A DNA stretch of 64,000 nucleotides from Marivita geojedonensis. GTDB taxonomy: Bacteria; Pseudomonadota; Alphaproteobacteria; Rhodobacterales; Rhodobacteraceae. Under the pieces are notes generated by a model that saw only the letters and a program-made list of their open reading frames with translations, was not told the DNA's origin and did not search any database. The stretch's first letter is position 1; each line of letters begins with the position of its first letter. Below are positions 25,973 to 35,416 of the stretch, piece by piece. The translations under genes and the position numbers were made by a program. The stretch is taken from the NCBI RefSeq assembly GCF_002115805.1, contig NZ_JFKC01000015.1, positions 24,669 to 88,668 of the forward strand. Reading direction: 5' to 3'.

Positions 25973-28315
25973 TTAGAACTGCGTTGAGATCGTCAGGTCG
26001 AAACTCTGGTCTTCGTCGAAGTCTTCCTTGCTGATCGCTTCGGAGAAGTTGAAGCGCAGCGGGCCGATTGGCGTATCCCAGAACAGCGACACGCCAACCA
26101 CGTGCCGGGCGGTGAAGTCCTCGTAGAGAACATTCGCATTGGTTTCTTCCAGCCCCCAAAGGCTGCCGACGTCATAGAAGATACCACCGGAGACACCGTA
26201 TTCTTCGGGCAGAGGCAGCGGGAATTCCGCTTCGAACCGCGCCACGGCAAAGTAGTTGCCGCCCAGAGGATCGTTGACGTCACCCGGCCCCACTTCGCGC
26301 GGGCCGATGCCTCCGCCTTCGAAGCCGCGCATCAGATTCGTGCCAAGCGTGAAACGGTCGGTCACGCGCGACGCGCCTTCAGAGTAGCTGAGCGCTCCGG
26401 CCTGCAAGGTTGCCCGCAATGTGATTTCGTCGTTGTAGATCTTGGTCTGTGCGACCGCGCGCAACGTCGACTCCACATAGGTGCTGTCGCCCCCAAGTCC
26501 CGCAAAGTCCTGGCCGAACTCCAGCAGAACACCCGCATTTGGGTTCAGCCCAGTACGCCGGGTGTCATAGCTGTAGCGGTAACCTACGAAGCTGTCCCAC
26601 ACCTCACCCCGTTCCGCTTCGGCGGTGATGATCGAACCGACCTCGGGGTTGAGGTTGGTGATCTCGGAATAGCGCGCGCCGTAGCGCAGGCTGAGACGTC
26701 CGTTTTCGGACACAGGGAACGTGAAACCGGTCGAGAAGTTACCAATAGCGGTGTCATATTCGGCCGAGGCGTTGTCCGTTTCGAGGTAGTTGACGTTCAA
26801 ATTGAACGCCACATCACGGCCAAGGAATGCCGGTTCCGTAAAGCTGAAGCTGTAGTTCGAAGAGTCGACCCCCGTCGTTACACCCAGCGCCAGTTGCTGA
26901 CCCCGGCCAAGGAAGTTCCGCTCACTGAACGTGATTGCGGCGCCGAAGCCGCTGCTTGTTGAGTAGGAACCGCCAAAGCTCAGCGACCCGGTCGGACGTT
27001 CCTCGACGTCCACGTCGATCACGACCTGCTGCGGGGTCGAGCCTTCGCGGGCCTCCACCTGAGCATCTCCGAAAAAGCCAAGCGCGCGCACGCGTTCCGC
27101 GCTCTCGCGGATTTCGCGCGGGTTGAACGGGTCGCCTTCCACAACACGGAACTGACGGCGCACAACGCGGTCCAGTGTCGTGGTGTTCCCTTCGATGTCG
27201 ATGCGTTCAACAAAGACACGCTCACCACGGGTCAGCAGGAATTCCACATCCAGAGTCAGGTCGCGATCATTGCGGGTCACGCGCGGTTCAACGCGCACGA
27301 AATTGAGACCCTCGCGGATTGCCAGACGTTCAAGGCGTGCAATTTCGGTTTCAACGGCAGTCGGTGAATACACCTTGCCTGACCGAAGGCGGATGGCGTT
27401 CTGGAACACATCCGTGTCGACTTCTGCCAGATCCGAGGTTGCGGTGACTTCGCCAAAGGTGAACTGCTGCCCTTCCTCAACATTGAACGTGATGAAATAG
27501 GCATCGCGTTCATCGCTGAGTTCAGCATTCACGCCGGTTGTCCGAAAATCGACGTAGCCGCGCGACTGGTAGAAATCACGCAGGACCTGACGGTCGAATT
27601 CAATCCGGTCCTCGATGAACGTGTCGGACTGGATCAGCGCACGGAAAATACCCGCCTGCTTGGTTTCCAATACGCGGCGCAGACGCCGGTCACTGAACAC
27701 CTGGTTGCCGGCAAAACCGATACGTTCGATTTCCGAAACACCGCCTTCAAACACTTCGAAAACCAGATCGACGCGGTTGTCAGAGCGGCGGATCACTTTG
27801 GGCTGAACGCGGGCGGCGATGCGCCCCTGCTGCGAATAAGCCTCTGTGATGCGGGCAGCGTCGGCTTCGGCTGTGGAGGGGCTGAACACACGGCGCGACT
27901 GCGACTGCACGATCGTGCCAAGCGTTTCGTCATCAATCCGGGCGTTGCCTTCGAATGTGATGCGGTTGACGGTCGGGAATTCCACCACGCGCACCACCAA
28001 CGTGTTTCCCCGCGGCTCAATCTCGACGGACTCGAAAAGACCGGAGGCAAGAATTCGCTGGTACCCGTCATTGAGCTGCGCAGCCGACACGGTTTCTCCG
28101 CGCGCCACTCCGAGGTAGCTGGCAATCGTTCCGGCTTCGATGCGCTGATTGCCTTCGACCGAAATCGCGTTGAACCGGAAGTCCTGCGCGAACGCGACGT
28201 CGGGTGCGGCAGCAACACCAACCGTCAGCGCCATGGAAGCAGCAAATATCAGTGGACGAATGGAGGTGTTTCGCGCTGCTCGTCGCGTCACCTGCCCGCC
28301 TGTTTTATGTGTCAT
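25973..28315 (-). CDS. bamA: Outer membrane protein assembly factor BamA
   Basis: A 780-residue outer-membrane insertase. I chose the ATG at 28315 over the TTG three codons upstream. After a signal peptide ending at AFAQ come five POTRA domains, with recurring blocks such as VEGNQRIE, FEGNARID, IGFAGNQVF and IDIEGNTTT, and then the beta-barrel. The barrel carries MRGFEGGGIGPRE, the conserved lid motif with RGF, and ends in TISTQF with a C-terminal phenylalanine, the outer-membrane sorting signal. Skp follows at once, and the bamB-like partner is encoded 15 kb away. Confidence 0.97.
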   Translation of the reverse strand: MTHKTGGQVTRRAARNTSIRPLIFAASMALTVGVAAAPDVAFAQDFRFNAISVEGNQRIEAGTIASYLGVARGETVSAAQLNDGYQRILASGLFESVEIEPRGNTLVVRVVEFPTVNRITFEGNARIDDETLGTIVQSQSRRVFSPSTAEADAARITEAYSQQGRIAARVQPKVIRRSDNRVDLVFEVFEGGVSEIERIGFAGNQVFSDRRLRRVLETKQAGIFRALIQSDTFIEDRIEFDRQVLRDFYQSRGYVDFRTTGVNAELSDERDAYFITFNVEEGQQFTFGEVTATSDLAEVDTDVFQNAIRLRSGKVYSPTAVETEIARLERLAIREGLNFVRVEPRVTRNDRDLTLDVEFLLTRGERVFVERIDIEGNTTTLDRVVRRQFRVVEGDPFNPREIRESAERVRALGFFGDAQVEAREGSTPQQVVIDVDVEERPTGSLSFGGSYSTSSGFGAAITFSERNFLGRGQQLALGVTTGVDSSNYSFSFTEPAFLGRDVAFNLNVNYLETDNASAEYDTAIGNFSTGFTFPVSENGRLSLRYGARYSEITNLNPEVGSIITAEAERGEVWDSFVGYRYSYDTRRTGLNPNAGVLLEFGQDFAGLGGDSTYVESTLRAVAQTKIYNDEITLRATLQAGALSYSEGASRVTDRFTLGTNLMRGFEGGGIGPREVGPGDVNDPLGGNYFAVARFEAEFPLPLPEEYGVSGGIFYDVGSLWGLEETNANVLYEDFTARHVVGVSLFWDTPIGPLRFNFSEAISKEDFDEDQSFDLTISTQF

Positions 28316-28400
28316 TGTTGGCAACCTACTCAGACATCCCTTTTAAGGATGTGAGTACCGAGATTGCCCTAGCTTGTCAAAAGCGCAGAGGCCGTCTCGG

Positions 28401-28559
28401 TCAATAGCCAAGCGGGTGTGTCATCGCCTCAATCATGAGCGTGCCGAGATAGGCGCCCAGAAACAGGGAGGCCACGATGGCGAACACGTACAGAAGCCGG
28501 TCCCAGTTGATGGAGACCAGAAGGCTGAACGTTCTGTAACCGTCTTGAATCGTTTGCAT
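28401..28559 (-). CDS. 52-residue single-span membrane protein between rseP and bamA
   Basis: A short gene below usual size limits: ATG at 28559, TGA at 28401-28403, with GAGGTG seven bases before the start. The product begins MQTIQDGYRTFSLLVSINWD and has one hydrophobic helix (RLLYVFAIVASLFLGAYLGT, residues about 21-40) followed by a short tail ending in HPLGY. The good ribosome site, the plausible membrane topology and the location in a conserved envelope operon argue that it is real. It may modulate the site-2 protease or outer-membrane assembly, but that is inference. I recall similar short unnamed proteins in related genomes. Confidence 0.7.
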   Translation of the reverse strand: MQTIQDGYRTFSLLVSINWDRLLYVFAIVASLFLGAYLGTLMIEAMTHPLGY

Positions 28560-28617
28560 GACGCACCTCGACTGCCTGTTTCAATGGCCAAAGTGATGTC
28601 GAATTGTGGCAGCAATC

Positions 28618-28660
28618 AGGCGGCAAATAAGGCGATTCTGCGGAATCGCCTTATCCGCCT
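28618..28660 (-). terminator. Long hairpin after rseP
   Basis: ATAAGGCGATTC (28627-28638) and GAATCGCCTTAT (28643-28654) form a perfect 12-pair stem with loop TGCG, and AGGCGG/CCGCCT outside it extends the pairing across a small bulge. On the minus strand it begins a few bases after the rseP stop. Only a short ATTTG follows, so it may be an attenuator or an RNA-processing site more than a full terminator. Confidence 0.6.
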
Positions 28661-28667
28661 CGTCCAA

Positions 28668-30011
28668 TCACGGACAGAACAGATCGTTTGACAGCGCAAA
28701 CAGCATCAATGACAGCAGCAGCGTCAGACCGATCGCCATGAGAACGCGCAGCGCTTTGTCGCTTGGCGGGCGGCCGGTGACGGCCTCGTAGGCGTGGAAA
28801 ACCAGGTGACCACCATCGAGCACGGGAATCGGAAACAGGTTCAGCAGTCCCACAGCCGTGCTCAGAACGGCGATAAACCAGATGAAGCTCGCGGTGCCCT
28901 GAGAAGCCATAGACCCGGACGTTTCCGCGATTCCAATCGGACCGGACAGGTTGCAGGTGCTGATGGCGCCGGTGATCATGTACCAGAGCCCCGACAGAGA
29001 CCCGTCGATGATACGGCCAGTCTGTTCGACACCGGAAACAATTGCACTGACCGGTCCGACGAACTCGGTTGCCGGTTCAAAGAACATGCCGCCCACCAGA
29101 CCGATCCGATACGCCGTTTTGAACGTGCCATCCGGCTGAGGTTCATCGGTACGACGGGGTGTCAGCTCAAGGGTACGGATCTCGCCTTCCCGCCAGACAT
29201 CCAGGCGAAGAGTATTTCCGCCCGAACCTTCAACGGCTTCACGCAATTGGTCGAACGCGTAGATGGTTTGGCCATCCACAGAGGTGATGATGTCCCCGGA
29301 CCGAAACCCGGCATCATCAGCCGCAGAGCGCGGAATAATCTGTGTCGCGACGGGGGGATAGACATAGGGGCCTTCTACAACCAGCTCATTGCCGTTGCGT
29401 TTAACCGTGTAAGCCAGGTGCTCCTGCTGCGGCAGTCCCTCAAGAAAGCTCTGAAAACTGTCTGACTCACTGAACGGCGGCAGGGCAACCCCCTCGATTG
29501 CGACCAGTTCATCACCCACTTGCAGTTCGTTCTGAGAGGGTACAGCACGCAATTCGCCGACCTTTACCGGTTCGGTGACTTCGCCCTGGAACATGAAAAC
29601 GCCGGTGAAGATCAAGATAGACAGCGCAAAGTTGAACGCCGGACCCGCCGCGACAGTGGCCGCACGCGCCCAAAGCGGCGCGCCGTTCATGGTGCGGCGC
29701 TGCTCCGCTTCCGACAGGCGGGACATCACGTCCTCGTCCTTGCCGCCAGACGCGTTGCCGTCGCCTTTGAATTTCACATATCCGCCGAACGGAAGCAGCG
29801 CGAATTGCCACTTCGTACCGCGTTTATCGACGCGCGAAAACAGCACCGGCCCAAAGCCGAGCGAGAACACGTCGGCATCGATCCCGGACCAGCGTCCGAC
29901 AATATAATGTCCGTATTCGTGGATCGCGACGATGATCGACAAAGCAATCACGAAAGCGAAGAGAGTCCAGATGACACTACCAAACTGGGGCAAAAGCGCT
30001 GCAATATCCAA
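28668..30011 (-). CDS. rseP: RIP metalloprotease RseP (site-2 protease)
   Basis: A 447-residue inner-membrane zinc protease of family M50 that cleaves anti-sigma factors and leftover signal peptides. The zinc site HEYGH lies in TM1 (residues about 31-35), with the third ligand in NLFPIPVLDGGHL near residue 395. A PDZ domain is visible around IPRSAADDAGFRSGDIITSVDG. The start is TTG at 30011, three bases after the dxr stop; it gives the usual MDIAALLPQFGS lead and no better start exists. Gene order dxr-rseP-bamA is widely conserved. Confidence 0.95.
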   Translation of the reverse strand: MDIAALLPQFGSVIWTLFAFVIALSIIVAIHEYGHYIVGRWSGIDADVFSLGFGPVLFSRVDKRGTKWQFALLPFGGYVKFKGDGNASGGKDEDVMSRLSEAEQRRTMNGAPLWARAATVAAGPAFNFALSILIFTGVFMFQGEVTEPVKVGELRAVPSQNELQVGDELVAIEGVALPPFSESDSFQSFLEGLPQQEHLAYTVKRNGNELVVEGPYVYPPVATQIIPRSAADDAGFRSGDIITSVDGQTIYAFDQLREAVEGSGGNTLRLDVWREGEIRTLELTPRRTDEPQPDGTFKTAYRIGLVGGMFFEPATEFVGPVSAIVSGVEQTGRIIDGSLSGLWYMITGAISTCNLSGPIGIAETSGSMASQGTASFIWFIAVLSTAVGLLNLFPIPVLDGGHLVFHAYEAVTGRPPSDKALRVLMAIGLTLLLSLMLFALSNDLFCP

Positions 30012-30014
30012 AGC

Positions 30015-31187
30015 TCAACCCTCTAATTTTTTCATGATTTCATCTGCCCGTGTACGAGCGAGATGGTCTGCCTGCATCACGTTATCAAGGGTGATGGCGG
30101 CATCAATGTGACCCGGTTGCGCCGAAATTCGGGATAAGACCTCCTCGACAACCTGGGCAATCTGCTGGAATCCGATGCGTTTCGCAATGAACCCGTCGAG
30201 GGCGCGTTCTTTCGCAGCATTGAACACCGCGCCGGACAATCCGCCTGCTGCCATGACCTCGCGCGCCAGTCTGAGCGCCGGCCACCGCTCCTCATCCGCC
30301 CGGCGGAAGGTCAGTTGACCCAAGCTTACAAGATCAAGGCGATCCACCGGCAGGTCTTTGCGTTCAGGATAATGCAGGGCAAAGCCGATCGCGTGACGCA
30401 TGTCAGGTGGTCCGACATGGGCCATCAACGCACCATCACGGAATCCCACCAGCGCATGAATCATGGATTCAGGGTGGACAACGGCTTCGATACGCGCCGG
30501 ATCGATCTGGAAAAACTCTTTTGTTTCTATAAGTTCCAGCGCCTTATTAAACATTGATGCGCTGTCGATGGTGATGCGCTGACCCATGTCCCAGTTCGGG
30601 TGCTGAGCGGCCTGTTCCGGCGTGGCTTTGGCCAGATCCTCGATCGGCCAATCGCGGAATGCACCGCCCGAAGCTGTGATGATCACGCGTTCAACGGCAC
30701 TCAGGTCTTCACCGATCAGAGCCTGGAAAACCGCCGAGTGTTCGCTGTCGACCGGCAGAATACTGCCGCCATGCGCCTGTGCAGTCGAAAGCATCAGAGC
30801 TCCGGCACAGACCATGCTCTCCTTGTTGGCAAGGGCAAGGGTCGCGCCCTGCTCCAGCGCCCGCAACCCCGGGGCCAAACCGGCCGAGCCAACGATTGAG
30901 GACATGACCCAATCGGCCGGGCGCGACGCCGCATCGAGCAGAGCGCCTGGTCCTGCGGCAGCTTCGACATTCGACCCTGACAAGGCTGCGCGCAGATCAT
31001 CCAACCGATCCGGATCAGCAGTTACAGCCACTTCTGCACCGAAACGGATCGCATCACCTGCAAGCTGCGCGATGTTCTGACCACCGGTGAGGGCAACGAC
31101 CTTGTAGGCGTCCGGATCCCGACCAATCAGATCCAGCGTGTTCTGCCCGATAGAGCCCGTGGCCCCGAAAATGGTGATCCGCCTCAT
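30015..31187 (-). CDS. dxr: 1-deoxy-D-xylulose-5-phosphate reductoisomerase
   Basis: A 390-residue cytoplasmic enzyme that makes 2-C-methyl-D-erythritol 4-phosphate from DXP with NADPH, the committed step of the MEP isoprenoid pathway. It starts with the nucleotide motif ITIFGATGSIGQNTLDLI; the active-site regions LANKESMVCAG, LPVDSEHSAVFQ, ITASGGAFRDWP and VHPESMIHALV are all intact. Its ATG overlaps the cdsA stop. It provides precursor for the undecaprenyl synthase encoded two genes upstream. Confidence 0.98.
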   Translation of the reverse strand: MRRITIFGATGSIGQNTLDLIGRDPDAYKVVALTGGQNIAQLAGDAIRFGAEVAVTADPDRLDDLRAALSGSNVEAAAGPGALLDAASRPADWVMSSIVGSAGLAPGLRALEQGATLALANKESMVCAGALMLSTAQAHGGSILPVDSEHSAVFQALIGEDLSAVERVIITASGGAFRDWPIEDLAKATPEQAAQHPNWDMGQRITIDSASMFNKALELIETKEFFQIDPARIEAVVHPESMIHALVGFRDGALMAHVGPPDMRHAIGFALHYPERKDLPVDRLDLVSLGQLTFRRADEERWPALRLAREVMAAGGLSGAVFNAAKERALDGFIAKRIGFQQIAQVVEEVLSRISAQPGHIDAAITLDNVMQADHLARTRADEIMKKLEG

Positions 31188-31972
31188 TGGGTCCCCGGTG
31201 GAAATCCGATCAATTGCCCGGCGATTACGATGAACAGCGCCGCGCCGAGCATACCATCAAACCGGTCGAGCAACCCGCCGTGACCGGGAATCAGGTGCGA
31301 ACTGTCTTTGACCCCTGCCCGACGCTTGATCGCGCTTTCGGCGATATCCCCGATCTGGCTGGCCATGCTGACCGCGATGCTGACGCCGATCAGGCCGATC
31401 CCGGCGCGGGTCGCGCCAGCAAAAAGCATCGCGACCACAGCCGATCCGATCCACCCCGCCACAGTGCCCGACCAAGTCTTCTTGGGGCTGACGCGCGGCC
31501 AGAGTTTGGGCCCGCCGATCAGACGCCCTGCAAAATATCCGGCAATGTCGGTGACAACGACGACCAGCAAGAGCCAGACCATCCAGGTCAGACCGAAATC
31601 GTCGCGCAGGGCCATCAATCCGTATCCGGCAAGCAGAATGAACGCGGTGAAGACCGCGTAGGTCACGCCGCCCTGCTCCATCCGCCCGAGACCGATCATC
31701 GATGGCGCCAACAGCAGCGGCAGAGCAAACGAGGCGGGCAACTCGATGGACACCATCGAAACAACCGCCGCGATCACCGCAAGAACGATGGGAGATTTGC
31801 TGCGATCCGTGTCCAGCATGGTCACCAGTTCCCAGACCATGAGACCCACGACAATCGCGATCAGCCCGTGAAACCACAAACCGCCCAGCCAGACGCCAAG
31901 CGCGCCGACACCCACCATTGCCACGGCTGACATCAGCCGCGGGGCAAGGTCGTCCCACTTGCCTGAGGTCAT
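31184..31972 (-). CDS. cdsA: Phosphatidate cytidylyltransferase CdsA
   Basis: A 262-residue membrane enzyme that forms CDP-diacylglycerol from phosphatidate and CTP. The C-terminal signature region is seen in ESAIKRRAGVKDSSHLIPGHGGLLDRFDG, here shortened to KRRAGVKDSSHLIPGHGG, with the metal-binding LDRFDG. About seven or eight hydrophobic helices precede it. I chose the ATG at 31972, which overlaps the uppS stop as ATGA; the frame extends upstream into uppS but with no ribosome site. It feeds all phospholipid head-group pathways. Confidence 0.97.
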   Translation of the reverse strand: MTSGKWDDLAPRLMSAVAMVGVGALGVWLGGLWFHGLIAIVVGLMVWELVTMLDTDRSKSPIVLAVIAAVVSMVSIELPASFALPLLLAPSMIGLGRMEQGGVTYAVFTAFILLAGYGLMALRDDFGLTWMVWLLLVVVVTDIAGYFAGRLIGGPKLWPRVSPKKTWSGTVAGWIGSAVVAMLFAGATRAGIGLIGVSIAVSMASQIGDIAESAIKRRAGVKDSSHLIPGHGGLLDRFDGMLGAALFIVIAGQLIGFPPGTQ

Positions 31973-32700
31973 GCCACCACGGCTCCGAACCTGCGCTCGC
32001 GGGTTCCGAACCCACCCACGACCGAGCGGAATTCGTCCGCCGAGAAGTCCGGCCAGAGCGTGTCGATGAATTCGTATTCCGAATATGCAGACTGCCACAG
32101 AAGAAAGTTTGAAATCCTTGCTTCGCCGCTGGTTCGGATCACAAGATCCGGATCAGGCAAAACACAGGTATCCAAATACTTTGGCAGCGTTTCTTCATCT
32201 ACCGCTTCAGGATCAAGCTTCCCTGCCGCCACGTCGCGCGCAAGGCGCTTGGTCGCCCGCGCCACCTCATCGCGGCCACCGTAGTTGATGGCTATGGTCA
32301 GGTTGACCGTCTGGCAGTTTGCAGTAAGCGCTTCCAACTCGTCCATCATGGCGACCAGCTTCTTGTCGAGGCGCACGCGGTCACCGATGAAACGGACGCA
32401 GACATCATTCGCCTTCAGGGCTTTTGCCTCACGCGTGATGTAGCGACGGAACAGGTTCATCAGCCCGGCAACCTCGGACTGGGTGCGTTTCCAGTTCTCC
32501 GTGGAAAAGGCAAAAACCGTCAGGTAATCAACCCCGAGATCCGGACAGGCTTCGACAATCTCGCGGACGCGCCGCGCGCCGGCCTGATGACCGAACAGAC
32601 GTGGCCGCCCCCGCTGCGTGGCCCAGCGACCGTTGCCGTCCATGATAATGGCCACGTGACGCGGGCCATCGTCCTTCGCTGTCGTGCCGGGCTTCGCCAT
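31969..32700 (-). CDS. uppS: Undecaprenyl diphosphate synthase (isoprenyl transferase)
   Basis: A 243-residue cis-prenyltransferase that builds the C55 carrier for peptidoglycan and O-antigen. The catalytic aspartate is in the N-terminal IIMDGNGRWA (residues about 18-27), followed by FGHQAGARRVRE and YLTVFAFSTENWKR. The C-terminal PDLVIRTSGEARISNFLLWQ carries the RxSGE motif; the last part SEYEFIDTLWPDFS is typical. Length is normal. It overlaps cdsA and follows frr by 26 bases. Confidence 0.98.
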   Translation of the reverse strand: MAKPGTTAKDDGPRHVAIIMDGNGRWATQRGRPRLFGHQAGARRVREIVEACPDLGVDYLTVFAFSTENWKRTQSEVAGLMNLFRRYITREAKALKANDVCVRFIGDRVRLDKKLVAMMDELEALTANCQTVNLTIAINYGGRDEVARATKRLARDVAAGKLDPEAVDEETLPKYLDTCVLPDPDLVIRTSGEARISNFLLWQSAYSEYEFIDTLWPDFSADEFRSVVGGFGTRERRFGAVVA

Positions 32701-32726
32701 TGATCCGAGTCCTTCCCCAGCGGTCC

Positions 32727-33290
32727 TCAGACCTGCATGATCTCTTCCTGCTTTGTTTCCAAAGCACTGTCGATTTTCTTGATGTAGTCGTCGGTCAGTT
32801 CCTGAACTTCGTTTTCCCAGAACTTCTGATCGTCCTCGGACAGGCCGTCTGCCTTGGCCTTCTTGATCTGATCCATCCCGTCGCGACGGATGTTCCGAAC
32901 CGAAACACGCGCATGTTCGGCGTATTGACCGGCGACCTTGCCCAGCTCCCGGCGCCGTTCTTCGTTCAGTTCGGGAATCGGCAACATGATGATCGTGCCG
33001 TTCAACTGAGGATTGATCCCAAGGCCGCTTTCGCGGATCGCCTTTTCAACCTTGCCGACCAGACCCTTGTCCCAAACGTTGATCGTTACCATGCGAGGCT
33101 CTGGCACGTTGACCGTACCCACCTGATTGATCGGCGTCATGCTGCCATAGGCGTCGACCATGACAGGCTCCAGCATCGACGCACTGGCCCGACCGGTCCG
33201 CAGAGATGCGAATTCGGTCCGCAGATTGGCCATAGCGCCATCCATGCGTCGCGCAAGGTCGTCAGTATCAAGAATGAAGTCGTCTGCCAT
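32727..33290 (-). CDS. frr: Ribosome recycling factor
   Basis: A 187-residue cytoplasmic factor that, with EF-G, splits the post-termination ribosome. The three-helix bundle and beta domain are recognisable from [21 protein letters not shown], shortened to [16 protein letters not shown], then [27 protein letters not shown] and the C-terminal [13 protein letters not shown]. It stands between pyrH (116 bases upstream) and uppS, the order found across most bacteria. Confidence 0.98.
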   Translation of the reverse strand: MADDFILDTDDLARRMDGAMANLRTEFASLRTGRASASMLEPVMVDAYGSMTPINQVGTVNVPEPRMVTINVWDKGLVGKVEKAIRESGLGINPQLNGTIIMLPIPELNEERRRELGKVAGQYAEHARVSVRNIRRDGMDQIKKAKADGLSEDDQKFWENEVQELTDDYIKKIDSALETKQEEIMQV

Positions 33291-33406
33291 TTTGCCCTCA
33301 AGAGCGGTTTTTCTGCTTTGGTTTTGCGTTCTAAGCGACGTGTGCCCGAAAGTATAGCGTCTTGCGACCGATCACCGGTCGCAACGCCCAACCTGTGACG
33401 GATTGG

Positions 33407-34171
33407 TCAAGCCGCCTCACCCGGCTTGGACTTGGGATTGCCGCCGTGAACGATCGTGTACGTGCCTTGACCGGCCAGAATTCCCCGGAACCCGCCCGGT
33501 TCATCGAGCGAGAAGACGATGATCGGCAGGTTGTTGTCCCGCGCCAGCGCAATGGCAGACGCATCCATCACGCCAAGATGCTTTTGCAGCACCTCGTCAT
33601 AGGTCACCTTGTCATACCGCTTGGCGTCATCATGTTTGACCGGGTCCTTGTCGTAGACGCCGTCCACCTTGGTCCCCTTGAAGATCGCCTCACAGGACAT
33701 TTCATTGGCCCTGAGGGTCGCGGCCGTGTCCGTGGTGAAATATGGGTTGCCGGTTCCGGCCGCGAAGATGCAGACACGCTTCTTTTCGAGATGCCGCACG
33801 GCACGACGCCGGATGTAGGGCTCGCACACCTGATCCATCGGAATCGCGCTGATCACCCGGGTGAAAACACCCAGCTGTTCGAGTGCGGACTGCATCGCCA
33901 GCGCGTTCATAACGGTGGCAAGCATCCCCATGTAATCCGCTGTCGTGCGCTCCATGCCCTGGGCTGACCCCTGCAACCCGCGGAATACGTTCCCGCCGCC
34001 GATGACCATGCAGATCTCGACACCCAGATCGTGGACCGACTTCACTTCGCGGGCGATCCGTTCGACCGTCGGGGGATGCAGACCAAAGCCCTGGTCCCCC
34101 ATAAGGGCTTCACCGGATATCTTGAGCATCACACGTTTATACTTCGGATTCGGGGTCTCGCTGTCCGCCAT
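33407..34171 (-). CDS. pyrH: Uridylate kinase PyrH
   Basis: A 254-residue UMP kinase of the amino acid kinase fold, producing UDP for nucleotide and cell-wall synthesis. The ATG at 34171 gives [23 protein letters not shown]; the longer open frame to 34429 is ignored because it runs into the divergent miaA promoter region. [41 protein letters not shown] and [12 protein letters not shown] are conserved blocks. It heads the long minus-strand series that follows. Confidence 0.97.
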   Translation of the reverse strand: MADSETPNPKYKRVMLKISGEALMGDQGFGLHPPTVERIAREVKSVHDLGVEICMVIGGGNVFRGLQGSAQGMERTTADYMGMLATVMNALAMQSALEQLGVFTRVISAIPMDQVCEPYIRRRAVRHLEKKRVCIFAAGTGNPYFTTDTAATLRANEMSCEAIFKGTKVDGVYDKDPVKHDDAKRYDKVTYDEVLQKHLGVMDASAIALARDNNLPIIVFSLDEPGGFRGILAGQGTYTIVHGGNPKSKPGEAA

Positions 34172-34286
34172 GTTGCGCTCCGTTCGTACGAGGGTGTAAA
34201 ATTGCGCGCAAAGTGTCGGAAAACCGGCACAGGAGCAAGGCGAAGTCGCGCCAGAACGCCACCCCGCAAGAACAAAGGCAAAGATC

Positions 34287-35198
34287 ATGGGCGCATCGGG
34301 CGGGACATACCGACTTTCACAGATCATCGACAGCGTCGATCCAGCAAAGCCCGTGTTGATTGCTGGACCGACTGCCAGTGGAAAATCCGAACTAGCTCTG
34401 CGGCTTTCCGAGGCGCAGGGCGGCGTCATCGTAAATGCGGATGCGATCCAGGTCTTTTCCGACTGGCGCGTCCTGACGGCGCGTCCCTCCGAAGAGGATG
34501 AAACACGCGCGCCACATGCGCTTTACGGGCACGTTTCTGGCGACACGCCCTATTCCGTCGGTGACTGGCTGCGTGATCTGGAGACCCATCTGGAAAACGA
34601 ACTCCGCCCGATTATCGTTGGCGGAACAGGACTTTACTTCACTGCATTGACCGAGGGGCTGGCCGAAATCCCAGAGACACCCGACGCTATCCGGCAAACC
34701 GCAATGCGCCGGATCCAACAGCATGGCCACGTGCCACTGATCGATGAGCTGGATGCCGAAACCCGCGCAAGGATCGACACCGCAAACCCGATGCGCGTCC
34801 AGCGCGCATGGGAGGTTCTGACGAATACCGGCAGGGGACTTGCCAAATGGCAGGACGACACCGCGCCACCCCGCCTCCGGCTTTCTGATACAACAGCCCT
34901 GCTCGTGAATGCCGAAAAAGACTGGCTGACACCCCGGATCGAAGCACGGTTCGACAAGATGCTCGCATCGGGTGCAATGGACGAAGCACTCGCCAACCGC
35001 CCCACCTGGACGCCAGAGCAGCCATCGGCCAAGGCCATCGGCGCGGCCGAGTTGATGGCCGTGATCGATGGAACCCTGACGATTGATGAAGCGCGTAACC
35101 GGGCAACCATCCTGACCCGCCAATTCGCCAAGCGCCAGCGCACCTGGTTTCGGGCACGAATGCGCAACTGGCAACAGGTTGACGCAAGGGAACTTTGA
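34287..35198 (+). CDS. miaA: tRNA dimethylallyltransferase MiaA
   Basis: A 303-residue enzyme that prenylates A37 of tRNAs reading codons with U first. The P-loop is GPTASGKS (residues 27-34); the following [18 protein letters not shown] block contains the catalytic region, and [20 protein letters not shown] is diagnostic. The C-terminus has [13 protein letters not shown]. It uses dimethylallyl diphosphate, a product of the pathway that dxr opens. It is divergent from pyrH with 115 bases between. Confidence 0.96.
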   Translation: MGASGGTYRLSQIIDSVDPAKPVLIAGPTASGKSELALRLSEAQGGVIVNADAIQVFSDWRVLTARPSEEDETRAPHALYGHVSGDTPYSVGDWLRDLETHLENELRPIIVGGTGLYFTALTEGLAEIPETPDAIRQTAMRRIQQHGHVPLIDELDAETRARIDTANPMRVQRAWEVLTNTGRGLAKWQDDTAPPRLRLSDTTALLVNAEKDWLTPRIEARFDKMLASGAMDEALANRPTWTPEQPSAKAIGAAELMAVIDGTLTIDEARNRATILTRQFAKRQRTWFRARMRNWQQVDAREL

Positions 35199-35416
35199 CG
35201 CACGCAATCGACGTGATGGGCGCGCTGCTTAACACATGTCGCTTAAAGACAAGGTATGTGTCGCAATCTGACCGTAAAAGGTCTAATCTGATGATTGACG
35301 ATAGCCCCATCATCGGGCGCAATGACGTCCATACAATGTTGCGCGTGTCGGATCTGTCTCCGTGAGTAGAAAAAAACACGTCGCCAAAAAACAAAACGTG
35401 TCACAGGGAGAAACAG

